Positions 44,296-50,479 of a DNA stretch of 50,479 bases are shown one piece after another. Numbering within the stretch: position 1 is the stretch's first letter; every line of letters begins with the position of its first letter. The position numbers were made by a program, and so were the translations under genes. Origin of the DNA: Leminorella grimontii ATCC 33999 = DSM 5078 (GTDB taxonomy: Bacteria > Pseudomonadota > Gammaproteobacteria > Enterobacterales > Enterobacteriaceae); contig NZ_AUUA01000019.1 in assembly GCF_000439085.1 (NCBI RefSeq), forward strand, positions 1-50,479. Direction: 5' to 3'. The notes beneath the pieces were generated by a model. It was given only the letters and a program-made list of their open reading frames with translations, searched no databases and had not been told where the DNA came from.

Positions 44296-45552
44296 ATGAT
44301 TCACGCAGCTATTTACGCAAAAACGGACAGAATCCAGCGCCGCATCGAGGCGCTGGCCGAATTTACCGCAACGCCCGGTGCGGGCACTACCCGCATGAGC
44401 TACAGCCCGCAGGGGCAACAGGCGCGCGCCTATATTAAAGAACAGATGAAGGAAGCCGGGCTCACCGTTCGCGAAGACGCCATCGGCAATATATTTGGCC
44501 GCCTGTCTGGCGACGACGACGCGCGTCCCGCCGTCATGATTGGCTCGCACTTCGACTCCGTTCCCCACGGCGGCGCCTTCGACGGCCCTGCTGGCGTAGT
44601 GATGGGGCTGGAAATCGCTTCGCTGTTTCACGAAAACCGGCTGACGCCCCGCTATCCGCTGGAGGTCGTCGCGCTGGTTGAAGAAGAGGGAGGCAGCTTT
44701 GGCCGCGGGCTGATGGCTTCAAGCGCCATAGTGGGAAAAGTCAACGCGGAAGAACTCCATCGTCTTTGCGATGCGCAGGGCGTCAGCGCCGCGGCTCGTA
44801 TGGCGGAAGTCGGTTTTAACGCCGACGACGTCGAAAGCGTCGTCATTCCGCCATCTTCCCTGAAGGCGTTTATCGAGCTCCACATTGAGCAGGGCCCCGT
44901 ATTGGAACAAACCGGTACCGACGTCGGGCTGGTCGACGTTATCGTCGGCATTACTCAGATGAACGTCGTTCTGACGGGGAAAGCGGGCCACGCGGGCACA
45001 ACGCCAATGGACCGCCGCCAGGATGCGCTGGTCGCCGCCAGCCACATGGTCAGCCGAATCGGCGACTTTGCCCGCCAAGCGGGCGAGGCCACCGTTGCGA
45101 CCGTTGGGAAGCTTCAGGTATACCCGAACGGCGCGAACGTTATTCCCCACCGAGTCAGCTTTACGGTAGACATTCGTTCGAAAAGCGAAGAAAAGCTTCG
45201 CCAAACGATCGCCGCTACCCGCGCCTGCATTGAAGAATTTGCCCGCGACGGCGTGACGGCAGAAATAGAGCAGCCGCTTTACGTGTCGCCTACGCCGCTT
45301 AACGCCGCCATTCTTGAATCACTGCAAAAAAGCAGCGAAAAGCTGGGGCTAAGCTACCGTACGATGGTCAGCGGCGCTGGTCACGACGCCATGATTTTTG
45401 CCGGCGTTACCGACGTTGGGCTGGTTTTCGTCCCCAGCCGCGACGGATTAAGCCATCACCCGGATGAGTGGACCGACTATGAACAGCTGAAAAAGGGCGT
45501 AGACGTTATTTTCCAAACTGTACTAGAAATGACAGAGGCAACACATGAGTAA
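44296..45552 (+). CDS. M20-family hydantoinase/carbamoylase-type hydrolase
   Basis: A 418-residue zinc hydrolase of the N-carbamoyl-L-amino-acid hydrolase / allantoate amidohydrolase group. Metal-site motifs are present: I-G-S-H-F-D-S-V-P-H-G-G near 81-91 (His), F-D-G-P-A-G near 94, E-E-E-G-G-S-F near 129 (Glu), H-I-E-Q-G-P near 196, and S-G-A-G-H-D-A near 359 (His). The dimerisation motif G-H-A-G-T-T-P-M lies near 232. AGGA precedes the ATG. The substrate is unknown; no allantoin genes are nearby. The next gene overlaps it by 8 bp, so expression is coupled. Confidence 0.9.
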   Translation: MIHAAIYAKTDRIQRRIEALAEFTATPGAGTTRMSYSPQGQQARAYIKEQMKEAGLTVREDAIGNIFGRLSGDDDARPAVMIGSHFDSVPHGGAFDGPAGVVMGLEIASLFHENRLTPRYPLEVVALVEEEGGSFGRGLMASSAIVGKVNAEELHRLCDAQGVSAAARMAEVGFNADDVESVVIPPSSLKAFIELHIEQGPVLEQTGTDVGLVDVIVGITQMNVVLTGKAGHAGTTPMDRRQDALVAASHMVSRIGDFARQAGEATVATVGKLQVYPNGANVIPHRVSFTVDIRSKSEEKLRQTIAATRACIEEFARDGVTAEIEQPLYVSPTPLNAAILESLQKSSEKLGLSYRTMVSGAGHDAMIFAGVTDVGLVFVPSRDGLSHHPDEWTDYEQLKKGVDVIFQTVLEMTEATHE

Positions 45553-46729
45553 TACAGACATCGCGGCATCCGTTAAGAAGCATCAGGACGAGATGATTGC
45601 GTTTCGCCGCGACCTGCACGCCCACCCGGAGCTACCGTGGGAAGAGTTCCGCACCACTGAGAAAGTCGCCCAGGCGCTCGCCGAGATAGGTATTCCTTAT
45701 CGCCTCACCAAGCCTACCGGCGTTATCGCGGACATCAAGGGCGGCAAGCCGGGAAAAACCGTCGCGCTGCGCGCCGACATGGACGCCCTGCCGGTTCAAG
45801 AGCTCAACGACCAGCTAAGCTATAAATCACAGACGCCCGGTAAGATGCACGCCTGTGGGCACGATTCCCACACCGCCATGCTGTTAACCGCAGCCAAAGC
45901 GCTGCATGAGCATCGGGACCAGCTGCGCGGCAACGTGCGCCTGATTTTCCAACCGGCGGAAGAAATAGCTCAGGGCGCCATCGAAATGATCAAGCAGGGC
46001 GCGATCGAAGGCGTCGACAACGTATTCGGTATGCACATTTGGTCTATCGCCCCTTCCGGCAAGATCTCCTGTAACGTCGGCCGTTCGTTCGCATCCGCAG
46101 ACCTGCTGAAAGTAACGTTTAAAGGCCGGGGCGGCCATGGTTCGATGCCGGAAGCCTGCGTCGACGCCGCCGTCGTCGCCTCGTCTTTCGTGATGAACCT
46201 ACAGGCTATCGTCGCCAGAGAAACCTCGCCGCTTGAATCAGCCGTGGTCTCTATCGGCAGAATGGATGTCGGCACCCGTTTTAACGTCATCGCTGAAAAC
46301 GCCGTGCTGGACGGCACGGTTCGCTGCTTCGATATAGAAAGCCGCGAACGCATCAAGGCCGCCATCGAACGCTATGCGGAGCACACTGCTGCGATTTACG
46401 GCGCCAGCGCACAGGTCGACTACACGTACGGCACGCTGCCGGTTATCAACGAAGAGCGCAGCGCGCTGCTGGCTCAGTCCACTATCCGTCAGGCGTTTGG
46501 CGACGGGGCGCTTATCACGGGCAAACCGACCACCGGCGGAGAAGACTTCAGCTTCTATATGGAGAACATTCCGGGCTGCTTTGCGCTGGTCGGCACCGGC
46601 AACCCTGAAAAAGGAAGCGACTGGGCGCATCACCACGGCTGCTTTAACATCGATGAGGATACGATGGTGGCGGGCGCTGAGCTGTATGCGCAGTATGCCT
46701 ATAACTATCTGATGCAGGACGAGTTTTAA
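45545..46729 (+). CDS. M20D amidohydrolase (hippurate/IAA-conjugate hydrolase type)
   Basis: A 394-residue metal-dependent amidohydrolase that cleaves N-acyl or aryl-acyl amino acids. The metal residues are in M-H-A-C-G-H-D near 101 (Cys and His), P-A-E-E near 139 (Glu pair) and G-M-H-I-W near 163. The central G-G-R-G-G-H-G-S-M-P near 196 and G-G-E-D-F-S-F-Y near 335 are typical of the M20D group. It overlaps the upstream hydrolase by 8 bp. The three-gene unit would import a conjugate, split the carbamoyl or acyl bond and free an amino acid; this is inference. Confidence 0.9.
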   Translation: MSNTDIAASVKKHQDEMIAFRRDLHAHPELPWEEFRTTEKVAQALAEIGIPYRLTKPTGVIADIKGGKPGKTVALRADMDALPVQELNDQLSYKSQTPGKMHACGHDSHTAMLLTAAKALHEHRDQLRGNVRLIFQPAEEIAQGAIEMIKQGAIEGVDNVFGMHIWSIAPSGKISCNVGRSFASADLLKVTFKGRGGHGSMPEACVDAAVVASSFVMNLQAIVARETSPLESAVVSIGRMDVGTRFNVIAENAVLDGTVRCFDIESRERIKAAIERYAEHTAAIYGASAQVDYTYGTLPVINEERSALLAQSTIRQAFGDGALITGKPTTGGEDFSFYMENIPGCFALVGTGNPEKGSDWAHHHGCFNIDEDTMVAGAELYAQYAYNYLMQDEF

Positions 46730-46756
46730 TCACTTCCTGCACCTCTTATCAGGTAA

Positions 46757-46786
46757 AAAAATACCGGCCCCTGGGCCGGTATTTTT
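46757..46786. terminator. Bidirectional terminator between the M20 operon and fbaA
   Basis: AAAATACCGGCCC pairs with GGCCGGTATTTT around CTG, a 12-bp stem with T runs at both ends. It ends the M20 operon (stop at 46729) and fbaA (stop at 46806). Confidence 0.9.
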
Positions 46787-46805
46787 ATCACGCCAGTTTG
46801 GCGAC

Positions 46806-47882
46806 TCAGAGAACGTCTACGCAGTTAAGCTCTTTGAACGCCTGCTCCAGGCGCGCAATCATCGTAGACTGAGCTGCGCGAAGCCACGCGCGCGGATCGT
46901 AGTACTTCTTGTTCGGCTTATCTTCGCCTTCCGGGTTACCCAGCTGGCCCTGCAGATAGCCTTCGTTTTTCTTGTAGTAGTTCAACACGCCTTCCCAAGT
47001 TGCCCACTGGGTGTCGGTGTCGATGTTCATTTTGACCACGCCGTAACTGACCGCTTCTTTAATCTCAGCGGCAGTGGAGCCGGAACCGCCGTGGAACACG
47101 AAGTTCAGGCTGTTGTGCGGTAGGCCGTGCTTCTTAGACACATACTCCTGAGAGTTGTGCAGAATTTTCGGCGTCAGCTTAACGTTGCCTGGCTTGTATA
47201 CGCCGTGAACGTTGCCGAAAGAGGCCGCGATAGTAAAGCGGGGGCTGATGGCGTTAAGCTTCTGGTAAGCGTAGTCAACGTCTTCCGGCTGAGTGTACAG
47301 CGCGGAGTTATCCAGATGGCTGTTGTCAACGCCGTCCTCTTCGCCGCCGGTGCAGCCAAGCTCGATTTCAAGCGTCATGCCGATCTTCGCCATGCGGGTC
47401 AGATACTTGCTGCAAATCTCAATGTTTTCTTCCAAAGACTCTTCGGACAGGTCGATCATATGGGAAGAGAACAGCGGCTTGCCGGTCTTGGCGAAGTGCT
47501 TCTCACCGACGTCTAACAGGCCGTCCAGCCACGGCAGCAGCTTTTTAGCGCAGTGGTCGGTGTGAAGAATAACCGGCACGCCGTAGTATTCAGCCACCTG
47601 ATGAACGTGATGAGCGCCGGAAATTGCGCCGATGATGGCAGCGCCCTGACCTTCCAGCTTCATACCCTTACCGGCGATAAACTGTGCGCCGCCGTTGGAG
47701 AACTGAATGATAACCGGGGCGCGAACCTTTGCGGCCGCTTCAATAACGGCGTTAATGGAGTCTGTACCCACGCAGTTCACTGCGGGCAGCGCGAAGTTAT
47801 TTTCTTTAGCAACACTGAAGATTTTCTGAACATCATCACCAGTCACAACGCCTGGTTTTACGAAATCAAAAATTTTAGACAT
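46806..47882 (-). CDS. fbaA: Class II fructose-1,6-bisphosphate aldolase
   Basis: Zinc aldolase of glycolysis and gluconeogenesis: cleaves fructose-1,6-bisphosphate to DHAP and glyceraldehyde-3-phosphate. It has 358 residues (E. coli 359). Zinc-binding motifs are H-T-D-H-C-A-K-K near 108-115, G-N-V-H-G-V-Y near 223 and F-H-G-G-S-G-S near 263. I chose the ATG at 47882 (M-S-K-I-F-D-F); an in-frame Met seven codons upstream is less family-like. It lies 171 bp after pgk, with a terminator-like hairpin between them. Confidence 0.97.
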   Translation of the reverse strand: MSKIFDFVKPGVVTGDDVQKIFSVAKENNFALPAVNCVGTDSINAVIEAAAKVRAPVIIQFSNGGAQFIAGKGMKLEGQGAAIIGAISGAHHVHQVAEYYGVPVILHTDHCAKKLLPWLDGLLDVGEKHFAKTGKPLFSSHMIDLSEESLEENIEICSKYLTRMAKIGMTLEIELGCTGGEEDGVDNSHLDNSALYTQPEDVDYAYQKLNAISPRFTIAASFGNVHGVYKPGNVKLTPKILHNSQEYVSKKHGLPHNSLNFVFHGGSGSTAAEIKEAVSYGVVKMNIDTDTQWATWEGVLNYYKKNEGYLQGQLGNPEGEDKPNKKYYDPRAWLRAAQSTMIARLEQAFKELNCVDVL

Positions 47883-48020
47883 GCTACTCGCCCTATTTTT
47901 CATTTAGCTAGTGATGGATAAAAACGCTTACCCGTTAATCATATACTCTGTACGCATCGAGTGACAGGAAGACATATAAGTCTTTTAAAACATTATCGAT
48001 TCAGCGCAAGAACATAAAAA

Positions 48021-48044
48021 ACACGGGAGGCTAAGCTCCCGTGT
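48021..48044 (-). terminator. Terminator between pgk and fbaA
   Basis: ACACGGGAG pairs with CTCCCGTGT around a six-base loop, and TTTTTTATG follows on the minus strand. It lies 10 bp after the pgk stop. pgk and fbaA are thus likely partly uncoupled, with an extra promoter before fbaA. Confidence 0.85.
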
Positions 48045-48053
48045 TCTACTGCA

Positions 48054-49217
48054 TTACTCTTTTGCTCGCTCTTCTAACATCACGACCGCAGGAAGCGCTT
48101 TGCCCTCAACGAACTCAAGGAACGCGCCGCCGCCGGTAGAGATATAAGAAATCTTGTCGGCAATGCCAAACAGATCGATAGCCGCCAGAGTATCGCCGCC
48201 GCCGGCGATAGAGAATGCGTCGCTTTCGGCGATAGCCTGAGCAACGATTTCAGTGCCTTTGCGGAAGTTGGGGAACTCAAACACGCCAACCGGGCCGTTC
48301 CACAGAATGGTTTTGGCGTTCTTCAGAATATCGGCCAGCTCTTGGGCTGAAGCGTCGCCCAGATCCAGCACCTGCTCGTCGTCTTTGATATCAGAAACGG
48401 ACTTCATCACCGCCGGCGCGGTTTCAGAGAACTCGGTCGCGACCCGCACGTCGGTTGGAACCGGAATGTGGCAGCTCTCCATCAGCTTCTTCGCTTCTGG
48501 GATCAGATCCGCTTCGTGCAGAGATTTACCCACGTTGTGGCCCTGCGCGGCGATGAAGGTATTGGCGATGCCGCCGCCGACGACCAGCTGGTCGGCAATC
48601 TTGGACAGAGAGTCCAGAACGGTCAGCTTGGTTGAAACCTTAGAGCCGCCGACGATAGCCACCATCGGGCGCGCGGGCTTGTCCAACGCTTTACCCAGCG
48701 CTTCCAGCTCGGCAGACAGCAGAGGGCCGGCGCAGGCTACCGGCGCGAACTTCGCTACGCCGTGGGTTGACGCCTGGGCGCGGTGGGCGGTGCCGAAAGC
48801 GTCCATGACGAACACGTCGCACAGCGCGGCATACTTCTTGGACAAAGACTCTTCGTCTTTCTTCTCGCCCTTGTTGAAGCGTACGTTTTCCAATACGACC
48901 AGCTCGCCTTGCGCAACGTCTACGCCGTCAAGGTAGTCTTTAGCCAGACGAACCGGTGACTTCAGCGTATTTTTCAGATAATTCACGACCGGCAGCAAAG
49001 AGAACTCTTCGTTGTATTCGCCTTCAGTCGGGCGGCCAAGGTGAGACGTCACCATGACGCGAGCGCCCTGCTTAAGCGCCAGCTCAATAGTCGGTAAAGA
49101 AGCGCGGATGCGGGCGTCAGAGGTCACTTTACCCTCTTTGACAGGAACGTTGAGGTCGGCGCGGATCAGAACGCGTTTACCGGCCAGATCCAGATCGGTC
49201 ATCTTAATTACAGTCAT
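48054..49217 (-). CDS. pgk: Phosphoglycerate kinase
   Basis: Makes ATP from 1,3-bisphosphoglycerate in glycolysis. It has 387 residues, as in E. coli. The N-domain substrate site carries R-A-D-L-N-V-P near residue 18 and S-H-L-G-R-P near 58. The C-domain nucleotide site carries G-G-S-K-V-S-T-K near 193, G-P-V-G-V-F-E near 312 and G-G-G-D-T-L-A near 343. AGAGGA precedes the ATG. In E. coli epd lies just upstream; here the upstream 490 bp contains no epd, only a leader, a Cra-like site and the tktA terminator. Confidence 0.97.
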   Translation of the reverse strand: MTVIKMTDLDLAGKRVLIRADLNVPVKEGKVTSDARIRASLPTIELALKQGARVMVTSHLGRPTEGEYNEEFSLLPVVNYLKNTLKSPVRLAKDYLDGVDVAQGELVVLENVRFNKGEKKDEESLSKKYAALCDVFVMDAFGTAHRAQASTHGVAKFAPVACAGPLLSAELEALGKALDKPARPMVAIVGGSKVSTKLTVLDSLSKIADQLVVGGGIANTFIAAQGHNVGKSLHEADLIPEAKKLMESCHIPVPTDVRVATEFSETAPAVMKSVSDIKDDEQVLDLGDASAQELADILKNAKTILWNGPVGVFEFPNFRKGTEIVAQAIAESDAFSIAGGGDTLAAIDLFGIADKISYISTGGGAFLEFVEGKALPAVVMLEERAKE

Positions 49218-49297
49218 TGTGAATCCTCTTGTTCATTCTTTTTCAATATGAGCATAGCCTGGCGCAACGCTTGTCGTCAGACCGTGGCTGATTCCAA

Positions 49298-49376
49298 TTA
49301 AACGGTTTTTCACTCAGCGCGGTAAATCAGGGGGAAATCCCTGAGCGCAACTAACACAGAATCAAAAAACCGTTAA
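49298..49376 (-). promoter_or_regulatory. Structured leader upstream of pgk
   Basis: Outer arms AACGGTTTTT (49301-49310) and AAAAACCGTT (49365-49374) enclose a second hairpin TCAGGG/CCCTGA (49327-49344). The element would lie in the pgk leader RNA about 80-160 bases before the start codon. Its role is unknown; it could be a regulatory fold or a relic of the missing epd region. Confidence 0.45.
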
Positions 49377-49543
49377 CATGCCGGATAAAACAATGCGATG
49401 AATGATAACACGAAAAGTATAGTTGAGATTAGCCTTCAGTTTTAACCCCAACGGCCCACTTCATGTATGACTGGGCTACCGCTTCGCTCACCCGCTCATT
49501 CCGGCCTGTATATATCTCACTGATCCCTTGCCCATTGCGCAAA

Positions 49544-49558
49544 CTGAAACGCTTCAGC
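49544..49558. promoter_or_regulatory. Cra (FruR)-like operator in the pgk-tktA gap
   Basis: CTGAAACGCTTCAGC differs at few positions from the Cra consensus GCTGAAACGATTCAGC and is a near-perfect palindrome. Cra controls glycolytic genes, including epd-pgk in E. coli. Here epd is gone, and the site stands 327 bp before pgk. Confidence 0.65.
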
Positions 49559-49623
49559 AGGAGATAAGAAGATTACGAAAATCTCTGCAAAATTACTACC
49601 GGTTCTTTTGCTTATCGCATAAA

Positions 49624-49660
49624 AAAACGCTCCTCCGGCGGAAAACCGTGGGAGCGTTAT
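49624..49660 (-). terminator. tktA terminator
   Basis: On the minus strand AACGCTCC pairs with GGAGCGTT, and TTTTTT follows at once. An inner ACGG-TTTT-CCG stem extends it. It lies 49 bp after the tktA stop codon. Confidence 0.85.
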
Positions 49661-49708
49661 AAGACAGCGTTCACATCGGCGCAACGTGTGCGCGCCGTTA
49701 AAACGCCA

Positions 49709-50479
49709 TTACTTCAGCAGTTCGCGCGCCTGAGTCAGCACGTTATCCACCGTAAAGCCGAACTCGGCAAACAGCTGCTCCGCCGGGGCGGATTCGCCGA
49801 ACGAGCGCATGCCGACGATGCGGCCATTGAGGCCCACGTACTTGTACCAGAAGTCCGCAATGCCCGCTTCGATGGCTACGCGCGCCGTCACCGCCGACGG
49901 CAGCACCGATTCGCGGTACGCGGCGTCCTGAGCGTCAAACGCTTCGGTACACGGCATTGATACCACCTGCACGCGATGGCCTTCCGCCGTTAGCTTCTCG
50001 GCCGCGTCCACCGCCAGGCTCACTTCTGAACCGGTAGCAATCAGCAGCAGCTCCGGCGCGCCTTCACAGCCCTTCAGCACGTAGCCGCCGCGGGCCGCGT
50101 CTTCCAACTGCTTGGCCGTACGCGGCTGCTGCGCCAGGTTCTGGCGGGAGAATATCAGCGCGCTCGGGCCGTCCTTACGCTCCAGCGCCGCCTTCCACGC
50201 AATGGCCGATTCCACCTGGTCGCAAGGGCGCCAGGTGCGCATGTTCGGCGTCAGGCGCAGGCTGGCCATTTGCTCTACCGGCTGGTGGGTCGGGCCGTCT
50301 TCGCCCAGGCCAATCGAGTCGTGGGTGTAAACAAACAGGCTGCGGATTTTCATCAGCGCCGCCATGCGCACCGCGTTGCGCGCATATTCCATAAACATCA
50401 GGAAGGTCGCGCCGTAGGGGATAAAACCGCCGTGCAGCGCAATGCCGTTCATGATGGCCGACATGCCGAACTCACGCAC
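49709..50479 (-). CDS. tktA: Transketolase, C-terminal part (cut by window edge)
   Basis: Thiamine-diphosphate enzyme of the pentose phosphate pathway that moves two-carbon ketol units. Only the last 256 residues of about 663 are in the window. The visible part starts in the pyrimidine-binding domain ([14 protein letters not shown]) and includes [16 protein letters not shown], with the conserved His residues of the active site, then the C-terminal domain ending in D-N-V-L-T-Q-A. The apparent N-terminal Met is internal. The call as tktA over tktB is from position near pgk and fbaA. Confidence 0.95.
   Translation of the reverse strand: MREFGMSAIMNGIALHGGFIPYGATFLMFMEYARNAVRMAALMKIRSLFVYTHDSIGLGEDGPTHQPVEQMASLRLTPNMRTWRPCDQVESAIAWKAALERKDGPSALIFSRQNLAQQPRTAKQLEDAARGGYVLKGCEGAPELLLIATGSEVSLAVDAAEKLTAEGHRVQVVSMPCTEAFDAQDAAYRESVLPSAVTARVAIEAGIADFWYKYVGLNGRIVGMRSFGESAPAEQLFAEFGFTVDNVLTQARELLK

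Noticed and set aside
1-50479. tRNA genes or insertion sequences
   Set aside because: No cloverleaf-type sequence, transposase frame or flanking inverted repeats of an insertion sequence were recognised.

Overview
The window is a stretch of chromosome from a member of the Enterobacterales (Gammaproteobacteria). Many gene products can be aligned from memory with Escherichia coli proteins at near-identical length (LysS, RF2, RecJ, XerD, GcvTHP, ZapA, SerA, RpiA, ArgP, MscS, FbaA, Pgk), and a canonical 6S RNA lies between zapA and the 5-formyl-THF cyclo-ligase gene. Gene order follows the enterobacterial backbone lysS-prfB-recJ-dsbC-xerD-fldB ... sdhE-ygfZ-yqfA ... gcvPHT-ubiI-ubiH-pepP-ygfB-zapA-ssrS-fau ... 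serA-rpiA-argP-yggE-argO-mscS ... fbaA-pgk-tktA, interrupted by accessory segments. The departures from E. coli order suggest a lineage outside the E. coli/Salmonella group, perhaps Budviciaceae- or Hafniaceae-like, but the genus cannot be fixed from the sequence.

Layout. 1-2.5 kb: an AT-rich accessory edge with a small stefin/cystatin-like protein and a three-lipoprotein operon (CsgG-like, DUF4810-like, GNA1162/DUF799-like). 2.6-5.3 kb: lysS and prfB, the latter with its programmed +1 frameshift. 5.3-12.4 kb: an AT-rich leader and a 6.5-kb autotransporter with about forty beta-helix repeats, inserted between prfB and recJ and facing the opposite way. 12.4-16.8 kb: recJ, dsbC, xerD and the divergent fldB. 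16.8-20.6 kb: creB-creC-creD with a perfect CreB operator before creD and no creA, placed where E. coli has none of these genes. 20.6-25.3 kb: sdhE-cptA, ygfZ, yqfA (with a FabR-like operator) and an alanine/glycine:sodium symporter. 25.3-30 kb: gcvTHP. 30-36 kb: ubiquinone hydroxylases ubiH/ubiI with pepP and ygfB, then zapA, ssrS and fau. 36-42.7 kb: an orphan SMI1/KNR4-like immunity gene, then serA, rpiA, argP, yggE, argO and mscS. 43-46.8 kb: an accessory operon of a membrane transporter and two M20 metallohydrolases. 46.8-50.5 kb: fbaA, pgk and the 3' part of tktA, with epd missing between pgk and tktA although a Cra-like operator remains.

Three copies of a palindromic 125-194-bp repeat (at about 16.0, 34.7 and 39.1 kb) sit in intergenic leaders. 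One carries an extra block of three consecutive hairpins. No tRNA, CRISPR array, integrase of a mobile element or insertion sequence was seen; XerD is the housekeeping recombinase.

Most accessory interest lies in the stefin-like protein, the autotransporter with its two separate families of recent internal duplications, the relocated creBCD unit, the M20 operon, the orphan immunity gene, and the epd loss with a retained Cra-like site.
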